Part shown: positions 1-5,358 of the stretch, piece after piece
Position numbering within the stretch: the stretch's first letter is position 1
How the letters are laid out: every line of letters starts with the position of its first letter
DNA from: an uncultured Oscillibacter sp.
GTDB taxonomy: Bacteria; Bacillota; Clostridia; Oscillospirales; Oscillospiraceae
Assembly (NCBI GenBank): GCA_900544615.1
Contig: UQVS01000033.1
Span: 1 to 11,943 of the forward strand
Reading direction: 5' to 3'
DNA length: 11,943 bases
Position numbers and translations under genes: made by a program
Notes under the pieces: model-generated
What the model was told of the DNA's origin: nothing
The model's input: the letters and a program-made list of their open reading frames with translations, nothing else
The model's database searches: none

Positions 1-6
1 GGTCAT
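1..6 (-). CDS. Start of a minus-strand gene leaving the window
   Basis: On the minus strand an ATG at 6-4 is preceded by AAGGAG (plus positions 12-17) with a 5-base spacer. This is a textbook clostridial translation start. Only the codons for Met and Thr are inside the window, so the product cannot be named. It lies downstream of, and in the same direction as, the sigma-like gene ending at 147, but a terminator separates them, so it probably has its own promoter or leader in 7-128. Confidence 0.5.
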
Positions 7-23
7 ACACGCTCCTTGTGTTC

Positions 24-77
24 AGGTGAGACGATCATGACTGCGGCCAACTCAGTCGGAAAATTTGTCTCTCACCT
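24..77 (-). promoter_or_regulatory. Structured leader upstream of the left-edge start codon
   Basis: An 8-base inverted repeat, AGGTGAGA (24-31) and TCTCACCT (70-77), encloses a second stem, GACTG (39-43) with CAGTC (53-57). Read on the minus strand the structure ends about 6 bases before the AAGGAG of the left-edge gene. It could be a 5' UTR regulatory hairpin or an operator. The sequence shows only the pairing, and no known riboswitch class was recognised. Confidence 0.35.
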
Positions 78-128
78 ATAAGGACACTCAGAGCGCGTTT
101 GTAAACCAGAGAACAGAAAAAATTTCAA

Positions 129-172
129 AAAAGCTGGGAAGCCCTGTCATGAGACAGAGCTTCCCAGCTTTT
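129..172 (-). terminator. Intrinsic terminator overlapping the end of the sigma-like gene
   Basis: Perfect 14-base arms AAAAGCTGGGAAGC (129-142) and GCTTCCCAGCTTTT (159-172) surround an inner stem CTGTC/GACAG with an ATGA loop. On the minus strand the stem is followed by a T-rich run (TTTTTTGAAATTTTTT). The right arm encodes the last residues of the sigma-like protein and its stop codon lies in the inner stem, so translation termination and transcription termination are physically superimposed. Confidence 0.85.
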
Positions 173-389
173 CGTGCAGCTTTTTCAGTCGCTTTGATAC
201 CGCCATTTTGGAGATGCCATAGATCTGACCGATCTCATCCATCGTCAGCGCATCGCTGTATCGGAGGGAGAGCAGGTTTTGACCTTGCACATCCAGTTCC
301 GCAATGGCCTTCCGCAGATTTTCAAGCTGGAGGTTCCTGAGCGCCGCATCCTCCACGGGACGCTTGACGCAATCCGAACCGGACGGCAC
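147..389 (-). CDS. Short sigma-70 region-4-like protein, probably N-terminally truncated
   Basis: The 80-residue product is an HTH protein. A helix rich in Leu and Glu (residues 15-33) leads into LSLRYSDALTMDEIGQIYGI and then SKMAVSKRLKKLHEKL, the pattern of sigma-70 region 4, which contacts the -35 element. Regions 2 and 3 are absent. The only available start is GTG at 389, and no good ribosome binding site precedes it. The frame stays open without an ATG back to the TGA at 471-473, and the upstream codons (reading EKQDARHLSKSEFETV) look like genuine continuation of a charged linker. I therefore infer that the true 5' end was lost at the junction with the palindrome-rich block. Small sigma-like proteins of this kind are typical cargo of clostridial integrative elements; whether this copy is still made is unclear. 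Confidence 0.6.
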   Translation of the reverse strand: MPSGSDCVKRPVEDAALRNLQLENLRKAIAELDVQGQNLLSLRYSDALTMDEIGQIYGISKMAVSKRLKKLHEKLGSSVS

Positions 390-501
390 CGTTTCAAACT
401 CACTTTTACTCAGGTGCCTTGCGTCCTGCTTCTCCGACGGCGGAAAGGAAGAATGTGTGCAGGAAACCCATCAGGGGTGTCCCGCGCCTATTAAATCAAG
501 T

Positions 502-528
502 GTTTTCAGAACGGAAAGTTCTGAAAAC
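502..528. repeat. Hairpin A, copy 1
   Basis: GTTTTCAGAAC (502-512) and GTTCTGAAAAC (518-528) form a perfect 11-base stem with a GGAAA loop. The same arms recur at 896-926 with a different loop, so this is a repeated module rather than a chance palindrome. Confidence 0.85.
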
Positions 529-531
529 CTG

Positions 532-560
532 CACAGCGGACGAATTTTTCGTCCGCTGTG
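532..560. repeat. Perfect 13-base hairpin
   Basis: CACAGCGGACGAA (532-544) pairs with TTCGTCCGCTGTG (548-560) across a TTT loop. It begins 3 bases after hairpin A and its last three bases are shared with the next hairpin. Confidence 0.85.
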
Positions 561-590
561 TACCTTTCCGCTTTCGACGGAAAGGTACAC
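558..590. repeat. Perfect 13-base hairpin overlapping its neighbour
   Basis: GTGTACCTTTCCG (558-570) pairs with CGGAAAGGTACAC (578-590) across a 7-base loop. It shares GTG at 558-560 with the preceding hairpin, so the two stems cannot both be fully paired. This is the third stem in a run of three within 89 bases. Confidence 0.85.
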
Positions 591-715
591 ACCCGCGCTG
601 CCGGTACAGCGCCAAAAACTGTCGACCTTCATGGAACTTCCTGCGTACAGGGTGGTCATAATGCCCTACGGGATCCATGAACGCCTGAGGTCACACCGGG
701 GTGTGGACCTTACCG

Positions 716-738
716 GAAAGCCGCGAGATTTGGCTTTC
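716..738. repeat. 7-base hairpin
   Basis: GAAAGCC (716-722) and GGCTTTC (732-738) flank a 9-base loop. It is weaker than the other stems here. A further imperfect one, CACACC/GGTGTG, sits at 692-705. Confidence 0.45.
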
Positions 739-834
739 GCCCATCATCACTATTGGACAAATTGGAAGGGGCGTCAAGGTGCTATGAGCCCGAACCGCCC
801 TGCTTGCAGACCGGGGGCCTTGGCGGACAAAAAG

Positions 835-857
835 GGAGACGGGCAAAGCCCGTCTCC
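835..857 (-). terminator. Terminator-like 10-base hairpin
   Basis: GGAGACGGGC (835-844) pairs with GCCCGTCTCC (848-857) across AAA. On the minus strand the stem is followed by CTTTTTG, giving intrinsic-terminator form. It is about 430 bases downstream of the kinase-like gene, so it may stop read-through from that operon, or may simply be one module of the palindromic block. Confidence 0.5.
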
Positions 858-892
858 TCAGCGTGTCAAAAAAGTCTTTTCGCCTCGCTGAG
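857..892. repeat. CTCAGCG/CGCTGAG inverted repeat
   Basis: CTCAGCG (857-863) and CGCTGAG (886-892) enclose an A/T-rich loop containing AAAAAAGTCTTTT. It links the preceding terminator-like stem to the second copy of hairpin A, so modules lie almost edge to edge. Confidence 0.5.
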
Positions 893-894
893 CA

Positions 895-927
895 AGTTTT
901 CAGAACTTTATAAAAGTTCTGAAAACT
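895..927. repeat. Hairpin A, copy 2
   Basis: AGTTTTCAGAACTTT (895-909) pairs perfectly with AAAGTTCTGAAAACT (913-927) across ATA. The central 11 bases of each arm are identical to hairpin A copy 1 at 502-528, but here the stem is extended to 15 bases and the loop differs. Confidence 0.85.
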
Positions 928-962
928 AAGGATTTCAATAGCGCAGGGAAATAGGCGAAGCG

Positions 963-989
963 CCGCCGGTGGCGGATCAAGCGAGCTTG
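963..989. repeat. Two small back-to-back hairpins
   Basis: CCGCC/GGCGG (963-967 and 971-975, loop GGT) is followed after two bases by CAAGC/GCTTG (978-982 and 985-989, loop GA). Each is short but both are perfect, and they continue the run of stems in this block. Confidence 0.45.
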
Positions 990-1003
990 TTTCGAGGAAG
1001 GTT

Positions 1004-1038
1004 CCAAAACAGCGGATACGCAGTATCCGCTGTTTTGG
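1004..1038. repeat. Perfect 16-base hairpin
   Basis: CCAAAACAGCGGATAC (1004-1019) pairs with GTATCCGCTGTTTTGG (1023-1038) across GCA. This is the longest perfect stem in the window. No run of T follows on either strand, so it is not a classical terminator. Confidence 0.85.
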
Positions 1039-1083
1039 CCTGAGCCGACGGTGTATCCCTTCTTGGGTTATCTCCGCGCTAAG

Positions 1084-1189
1084 AGCCGCCTTACGGCGGT
1101 TGCGCTCCGAAACACGCCTGCGGGCGTCGTCCCGCGCACACCCTTTACCCGCAAGGGGTATGCAGCATCCGTAGAGCGGCAAAGCCGCT
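1084..1189. repeat. Cluster of four short stems
   Basis: AGCCGCC/GGCGGTT (1084-1100, one G-T pair), ACGCC/GGCGT (about 1113-1126), CCCTT/AAGGG (about 1141-1157) and AGCGGC/GCCGCT (1175-1180 and 1184-1189, loop AAA) follow one another. I see no protein-coding signal here. The minus-strand open frame at 691-1182 is low-complexity Arg/Leu translation without a ribosome binding site and is probably spurious. Confidence 0.4.
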
Positions 1190-1245
1190 AACGGCTGCCC
1201 TACCTTACCGTCGCGGAGAATTTACCACTTTATCGACAGTCTCAC

Positions 1246-1272
1246 CCCGTCAGCCGCAATGCGGCTGACGGG
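1246..1272 (-). terminator. Possible terminator of the kinase-like gene
   Basis: CCCGTCAGCCGC (1246-1257) and GCGGCTGACGGG (1261-1272) form a perfect 12-base, GC-rich stem with an AAT loop, 13 bases beyond the stop codon of the minus-strand kinase-like gene. Position and stability fit a transcript end. There is no U-tract, so it may act as a 3' stabilising structure rather than an intrinsic terminator. Confidence 0.55.
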
Positions 1273-1285
1273 ATTCACTTTACTT

Positions 1286-1903
1286 TCAGCAGGGGCTGCT
1301 GAACAGCTCCCGGCAATGCTCCGCCAGCAGCGCCGCCGTCCGTTCAATCCCCAACCGTGCGCTGTTGATGCAGATGTCGTAATTCTCCGGCAAGCCCCAG
1401 GGGCGGCCGGTATAATGCGTATAATACTTCTCTCGCTGGGCGTCGGTCTTTTCCACCAGTGCCCGGGCAGCCTTTTCGTCCAGATTTTCCAGTTCCATCC
1501 GGTGATGGACCCGCCACTCAAAGGGAGCGCAGATAAACAGGCTCAGGCAATCCACATCCTGCCCCGTCAGCACAAGATCCGCGCAGCGGCCCACGATGAT
1601 GCAGTCCTCCTTCTCAGCCAGTTCCCGGATAATCTCGCTCTGCATCTGAAAGAGCACATCCTCCGCCGACTGCCCCTGCTTGACCTTGGGGCCGCCCTGA
1701 TAGAAGGCCTTGAACAGCCAGGGGTTGCTGGCCTTTTCATCCTTATCGGCGAACAGTTCCTCCCCTACCTCGGCCCGCTCCGCCGCCAGCTTCAGCAGTT
1801 CCCGGTCATAGTAGGCAAAACCCAGAGACTCACTGAGCTTCCGTCCGATCTCGCGGCCGCCGCTGCCAAACTGTCGGCCCAATGCGATCACATGCTTTTT
1901 CAT
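1286..1903 (-). CDS. Cytidylate kinase-like family protein
   Basis: The 205-residue product begins with a P-loop: ALGRQFGSGGREIG at residues 7-20 carries the glycine-rich nucleotide-binding motif. FAYYDRELL (29-37) and CIIVGRCADLVL (about 101-112) match the cytidylate-kinase-like family (Pfam Cytidylate_kin2), a set of cytoplasmic P-loop kinases whose substrate is mostly unproven. It is distinct from the essential housekeeping Cmk. Length is normal for the family. The start is supported by GAGGAGG about 8 bases upstream of the ATG. It is the second gene of a two-gene operon, 22 bases after the TetR-type gene. Proteins of this family often accompany transporters and regulators in Clostridia; a role in nucleotide or nucleoside phosphorylation here is inference only. 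Confidence 0.85.
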   Translation of the reverse strand: MKKHVIALGRQFGSGGREIGRKLSESLGFAYYDRELLKLAAERAEVGEELFADKDEKASNPWLFKAFYQGGPKVKQGQSAEDVLFQMQSEIIRELAEKEDCIIVGRCADLVLTGQDVDCLSLFICAPFEWRVHHRMELENLDEKAARALVEKTDAQREKYYTHYTGRPWGLPENYDICINSARLGIERTAALLAEHCRELFSSPC

Positions 1904-1925
1904 AGGAACACACCCTCCTCGTTTT

Positions 1926-2522
1926 CTATGCGTATACAGCGGCAGGAGCCTTCAGCCGAAGGGCCACGCCGCGAATATAGTCCTGAAACATCATATCGAT
2001 CCACCGGGTCAGCTCCTCCGGTGTCTGGGTCAACTCTCCCCGGAGCCAGCTCTCCACCGCCCCTGCCATCATAATGGTCACCAGGCAGATCACCACTTCC
2101 ACCTCCGGCGAATGGGCTGGCAGGCCATTTTCCACCGCCGTCTGCCGGACGGCCCGGTCCACGATGCTGCTGACATCCGCCTCCAGCAGCCGCTTCAAAG
2201 ATTCCTTGCCCAGAGAGTCCAGCGCGCAGAGGCAGACCGCCCGATTCTGATTGATATATTGGAACAGACGCAGAAAGCCGTTCTGCCAGGGGGACACGCC
2301 CTGTTGCTGCTGCAAAAGCTCCAGCGCTTCCTTTTCAAAGATCCAGCGCAGCAGATCGTAAATGTCCGTAAAATAATAGTAGAAATGCTGCCGCCGCATC
2401 CCACAGGTATCCATGATCTCCGCCACGGTGATCCGTTCCAGCGGCTTTTGGGTCATGAGCTGCTTCAGCGCACCGCTGATGGCCTGACAAGTGGTCTCGG
2501 AGGTTTTATACCTTTTTCCCAT
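1926..2522 (-). CDS. TetR/AcrR-family transcriptional regulator
   Basis: The 198-residue protein has the TetR DNA-binding domain at residues about 8-55. The segment ITVAEIMDTCGMRRQHFYYY (31-50) holds helices 2-3, and FYYYF followed by DIYDLL is the family signature. The C-terminal part is an all-helical ligand/dimerisation domain, closest by eye to the DhaS-like TetR group. It should act as a dimer that releases or changes DNA binding when a small molecule binds. It is transcribed divergently from the MMPL transporter operon, the classic layout for a TetR regulator controlling an exporter. A promoter (ATGACA, 17 bases, TATACT) and tandem repeats lie just upstream. The ribosome binding site is weak (GGGG-rich). 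Confidence 0.88.
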   Translation of the reverse strand: MGKRYKTSETTCQAISGALKQLMTQKPLERITVAEIMDTCGMRRQHFYYYFTDIYDLLRWIFEKEALELLQQQQGVSPWQNGFLRLFQYINQNRAVCLCALDSLGKESLKRLLEADVSSIVDRAVRQTAVENGLPAHSPEVEVVICLVTIMMAGAVESWLRGELTQTPEELTRWIDMMFQDYIRGVALRLKAPAAVYA

Positions 2523-2534
2523 CTTACAGCCCCA

Positions 2535-2554
2535 TTCCGTTAAGTTCTGTTAAG
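2535..2554. promoter_or_regulatory. Tandem 10-base repeat, candidate operator
   Basis: TTCCGTTAAG (2535-2544) is followed immediately by TTCTGTTAAG (2545-2554), with one mismatch. The period of about one helical turn places both copies on the same DNA face, between the -10 box and the start codon of the TetR gene. This suits a repressor or autoregulator. An 8-base inverted repeat, ACAGCCCC (2526-2533) and GGGGCTGT (2573-2580), surrounds it. Confidence 0.45.
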
Positions 2555-2583
2555 AGTATAGCACAGGTCAAGGGGGCTGTCAT
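2555..2583 (-). promoter_or_regulatory. Promoter of the TetR-kinase operon
   Basis: On the minus strand ATGACA (2583-2578; 5 of 6 match to the -35 consensus) is separated by exactly 17 bases from TATACT (2560-2555; 5 of 6 match to the -10 consensus). It lies 33 bases upstream of the TetR start codon. Confidence 0.65.
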
Positions 2584-2657
2584 TGTTCATTTACAGGCGG
2601 TTTGCATAGATTTTAAAAGTTTTTTCAGGCTCCGTCCAGTCAAAAACTGGAAAATCG

Positions 2658-2667
2658 CAGAATTCTG
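2658..2667. promoter_or_regulatory. Palindrome CAGAATTCTG, candidate TetR site
   Basis: This is a perfect 10-base palindrome about 21 bases upstream of the putative -35 box of the transporter operon. Its position fits a regulator-binding site. Another small inverted repeat, CCAGT/ACTGG (2636-2650), lies just before it. Assignment to the divergent TetR protein is inference. Confidence 0.35.
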
Positions 2668-2688
2668 ACAAATGACCGAATTTGACTG

Positions 2689-2717
2689 TTGCAATTCCAA
2701 ATGTCTGCGGATATGAT
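2689..2717 (+). promoter_or_regulatory. Promoter of the MMPL-GLUG operon
   Basis: TTGCAA (2689-2694) and TATGAT (2712-2717) are spaced by 17 bases, with 4 of 6 and 5 of 6 matches to the sigma-A consensus. The start codon at 2773 lies 55 bases downstream, leaving room for a short leader. The weak -35 box suggests dependence on an activator or on loss of repression. Confidence 0.55.
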
Positions 2718-2772
2718 ACAAGTGATTTCATGTGAATATGCTGTTGAAACGCGCCATAGAAAGGGGACTCCC

Positions 2773-5358
2773 ATGAGCGACCAGCCGAAAAAAAGCAATT
2801 TTTTTGAAAAATTAGCCACGTTTATCGTGGATAAACGAAACCTGATCTTTTTTCTGTACGCCATTGCCATTATCGCCAGCCTGATCACCCAGAGCTGGGT
2901 AAAGGTCTGCGACGATCTGACCCAATATCTGCCGGAGACCACGGAGACCCGCCGGGGCCTGACGCTGATGGAGGATGAGATGAAGACCTATGGCACCGCC
3001 CGGATCATCGTGTCTCATGTGACGTATGAGATCGCACGGGATCTGGCGGATCAGATCGAAGATCTGAACAACATCTCCTCCGTGGACTTTTGGGACGCAG
3101 ACAAGTCGGCGGATGATACCACCCTGCCCTCCGCTGCCAACAAGACCTATGAGGATTACATGCAGGGCGCCGACGCCCTCATCACCGTCACCTTCCGGGG
3201 CGAAAACGATGACCAGTCCGCCAAGGACGGCCTGGCCGCCGTGAAGGAGCTGCTGGCCCCCTATGACACTTACATTTCTACCGATGTGGGCTACTCCAAA
3301 TCCGAAACGTTGAATGAGGAAATGGGGATCATCTTAGTGGTGGCCGCACTGGTCATCGTGCTGGTGCTGCTGCTGACCTCCCGTTCCTACGCCGAGGTGC
3401 CGGTGCTGTTGCTGACCTTTGTGGCGGCGGCGCTGCTGAACAAGGGCACCAACTTCATCTTCGGCGAGATCTCCTTCGTGTCCGACTCTGTGACAGTGGT
3501 GCTCCAGCTTGCGTTGGCCATCGACTACTCCATCATCCTGCTTCACCGCTTTCTGGAAGAGCGGGAACACGCCCCGGATGACCGGACGGCCTGCATCATC
3601 GCTGTCAGCGCCGCCATTCCCTCTATCTCCGCCAGCAGCCTGACTACCATTTCCGGTCTGGCCGCCATGATGTTCATGCAGTTCCGCATCGGCTTTGACC
3701 TGGGTCTGGTGCTCATCAAGGCCATCCTGCTGAGTATGCTGGCCGTGTTCACCCTGATGCCCGGACTGCTGATGCTCTTCTCCAAGGCGATGGAGCGGAC
3801 CCGCCACAAGAACTTCATCCCCCAGATCGATCGCTGGGGCAAGCTGGTCTATGCCCTGCGTCATGTGGGCGTGCCCGTATTCATCGTGTGCGTGGTGGGA
3901 GGCTTCTTCCTCTCCAACCAGTGCCCCTATGTGTATGGCGACAACGCCGTCATGACCGTTCGCCGCAATGAGCATCAGGCAGCGACGGACCGGGTGGAAA
4001 AGGAATTCGGCACCCAGAATATCATGGCACTGGTGGTCCCCAAGGGGGACACCGCCAGTGAAAAGGCCGTTTTGAAGGAGCTGAGCGGACTGGATGAGGT
4101 GGATTATGCCATGGGTCTTTCCAATGTGGAGGCCAAGCCCGGCTACTTCCTCACCGACAAGCTGACGCCCCGGCAGTTCTCGGAGATGATGGATCTTTCC
4201 TACGAGGAAGCCTGCATCCTCTACGCCGCCTATACAGCGGATCAGGAGGATAACTACGGCCCCATCGTGGGCGGCATCGACAGCTATACCGTATCCGCCA
4301 TGGATATGATCCTCTTTATCTATCAGGAGAAGGAAAAGGGCTATGTGACGCTGGATGACGAGGATGAGCGGGAGATCAATGACGCCTATACGCAGATCAC
4401 CGACGCCCAGACCCAGATGCTGGGCCCCAACTACACCCGCATGGTCATGAACCTGAATCTGCCGGAGGAGGGGACCGACACCTTCGCCTTCCTGAAAACC
4501 GTTCACAGCATCGTGGAGAAATACTACGATGCCGACGATGTGTACTTAGTAGGCAACTCCACCAGCGACTATGACCAGTCCGTTTCCTTCGCCAGAGACA
4601 ATGTGATGATCAGCGTCCTGTCCGTGGTATTCGTGGTTCTGGTGCTGGTGTTCACCTTTATGTCCGTGGGCCTGCCCATTCTGCTGATCTTGGTCATTCA
4701 GGGCAGTATCTGGATCAACTTCACCTTCCCCACGGTGCTGCACACCAACATCTTCTTCATGAGCTATCTGATCGTTACCTCCATCCAGATGGGCGCGAAT
4801 ATCGACTACGCCATCGTCATTTCCACCTGGTATTCCGACCTCAAGACCCGGATGAGCTCCAGAGAGGCCCTGATCAAGGCGCTGGACCTGTCCTTCCCCA
4901 CGGTACTGACCTCCGGCTCCATCCTGTCCGCTGCGGGCTTCCTCATCGGGCAGATCACCACGGAGCCGTCCATCGTAGGCATCGGCCAGTGCCTCAGCCG
5001 GGGCACGCTGATCTCCATGTTCCTGGTCATGTTCGTCCTGCCTCAGATCCTGGTGCTGGGCGACCGGATCGTGGAAAAGACCAGCTTCCAGGTAAAGCTC
5101 CCCGCAACGCCCATCTCCTCTCAGCGTCTCTCCGGCACCACCTTTGTCAATGGCCGTGTCCGGGGCCGGATCTCCGGCTTTGTGGACGCAGAGATCCATG
5201 GCGTAGTCAAGGGCGACATTTCCGCCATCATGTCCTCCGGCAGCTATGATCTGCCGGAAGGCAGCGGCCAACCGCCTGAAGCAGGGGCGTCACCGGAGGA
5301 TACACCGAACACGCCGCCTGCGGATTCTGTCACCGGAAAGGAGGGGGACACCCAATGA
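2773..5358 (+). CDS. MMPL/RND-superfamily transporter
   Basis: The 861-residue integral membrane protein has the duplicated RND layout. TM1 is at about 24-41, a first extracytoplasmic domain follows, and TM2-6 lie within about 184-340. TM7 is near 365-385, a second large external domain follows, and TM8-12 lie within about 611-760. The proton-relay Asp-Tyr pairs known from MmpL3 are visible in both halves: IDYS (D251-Y252) and IDYA (D678-Y679). It should be a proton-driven exporter of lipids, envelope components or hydrophobic compounds; the substrate is unknown. The 90-residue C-terminal tail holds a GRVRGRISGF-type beta-like repeat and an acidic Pro/Ser/Thr-rich end. I chose ATG 2773 (AAAGGGG upstream) over an in-frame ATG at 2689, which lies in the promoter. 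It overlaps the next gene by ATGA. Confidence 0.9.
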   Translation: MSDQPKKSNFFEKLATFIVDKRNLIFFLYAIAIIASLITQSWVKVCDDLTQYLPETTETRRGLTLMEDEMKTYGTARIIVSHVTYEIARDLADQIEDLNNISSVDFWDADKSADDTTLPSAANKTYEDYMQGADALITVTFRGENDDQSAKDGLAAVKELLAPYDTYISTDVGYSKSETLNEEMGIILVVAALVIVLVLLLTSRSYAEVPVLLLTFVAAALLNKGTNFIFGEISFVSDSVTVVLQLALAIDYSIILLHRFLEEREHAPDDRTACIIAVSAAIPSISASSLTTISGLAAMMFMQFRIGFDLGLVLIKAILLSMLAVFTLMPGLLMLFSKAMERTRHKNFIPQIDRWGKLVYALRHVGVPVFIVCVVGGFFLSNQCPYVYGDNAVMTVRRNEHQAATDRVEKEFGTQNIMALVVPKGDTASEKAVLKELSGLDEVDYAMGLSNVEAKPGYFLTDKLTPRQFSEMMDLSYEEACILYAAYTADQEDNYGPIVGGIDSYTVSAMDMILFIYQEKEKGYVTLDDEDEREINDAYTQITDAQTQMLGPNYTRMVMNLNLPEEGTDTFAFLKTVHSIVEKYYDADDVYLVGNSTSDYDQSVSFARDNVMISVLSVVFVVLVLVFTFMSVGLPILLILVIQGSIWINFTFPTVLHTNIFFMSYLIVTSIQMGANIDYAIVISTWYSDLKTRMSSREALIKALDLSFPTVLTSGSILSAAGFLIGQITTEPSIVGIGQCLSRGTLISMFLVMFVLPQILVLGDRIVEKTSFQVKLPATPISSQRLSGTTFVNGRVRGRISGFVDAEIHGVVKGDISAIMSSGSYDLPEGSGQPPEAGASPEDTPNTPPADSVTGKEGDTQ

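Noticed and set aside
304..891. 195-codon plus-strand open frame
   Set aside because: It is antisense to the sigma-like gene and then crosses the palindromes, with no family resemblance and no start signal.
691..1182. 163-codon minus-strand open frame in the hairpin block
   Set aside because: It has Arg/Leu-rich, low-complexity translation, no ribosome binding site and no recognisable domain, and it spans several perfect hairpins. It is best explained as a chance frame in GC-rich repeats.
480..1275. CRISPR array or integron attC array
   Set aside because: There are no evenly spaced direct repeats with unique spacers, and no core-site pattern or cassette genes linked to the hairpins.
2689..2772. 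Upstream ATG extension of the transporter by 28 codons
   Set aside because: It would start inside the predicted promoter and lacks a ribosome binding site; ATG 2773 has one and gives a typical cytoplasmic N-terminus.
3334..4506. 390-codon minus-strand open frame inside the transporter gene
   Set aside because: His/Gly/Gln-rich translation is the usual mirror of a GC-rich membrane protein gene; the plus-strand frame is clearly the real one.
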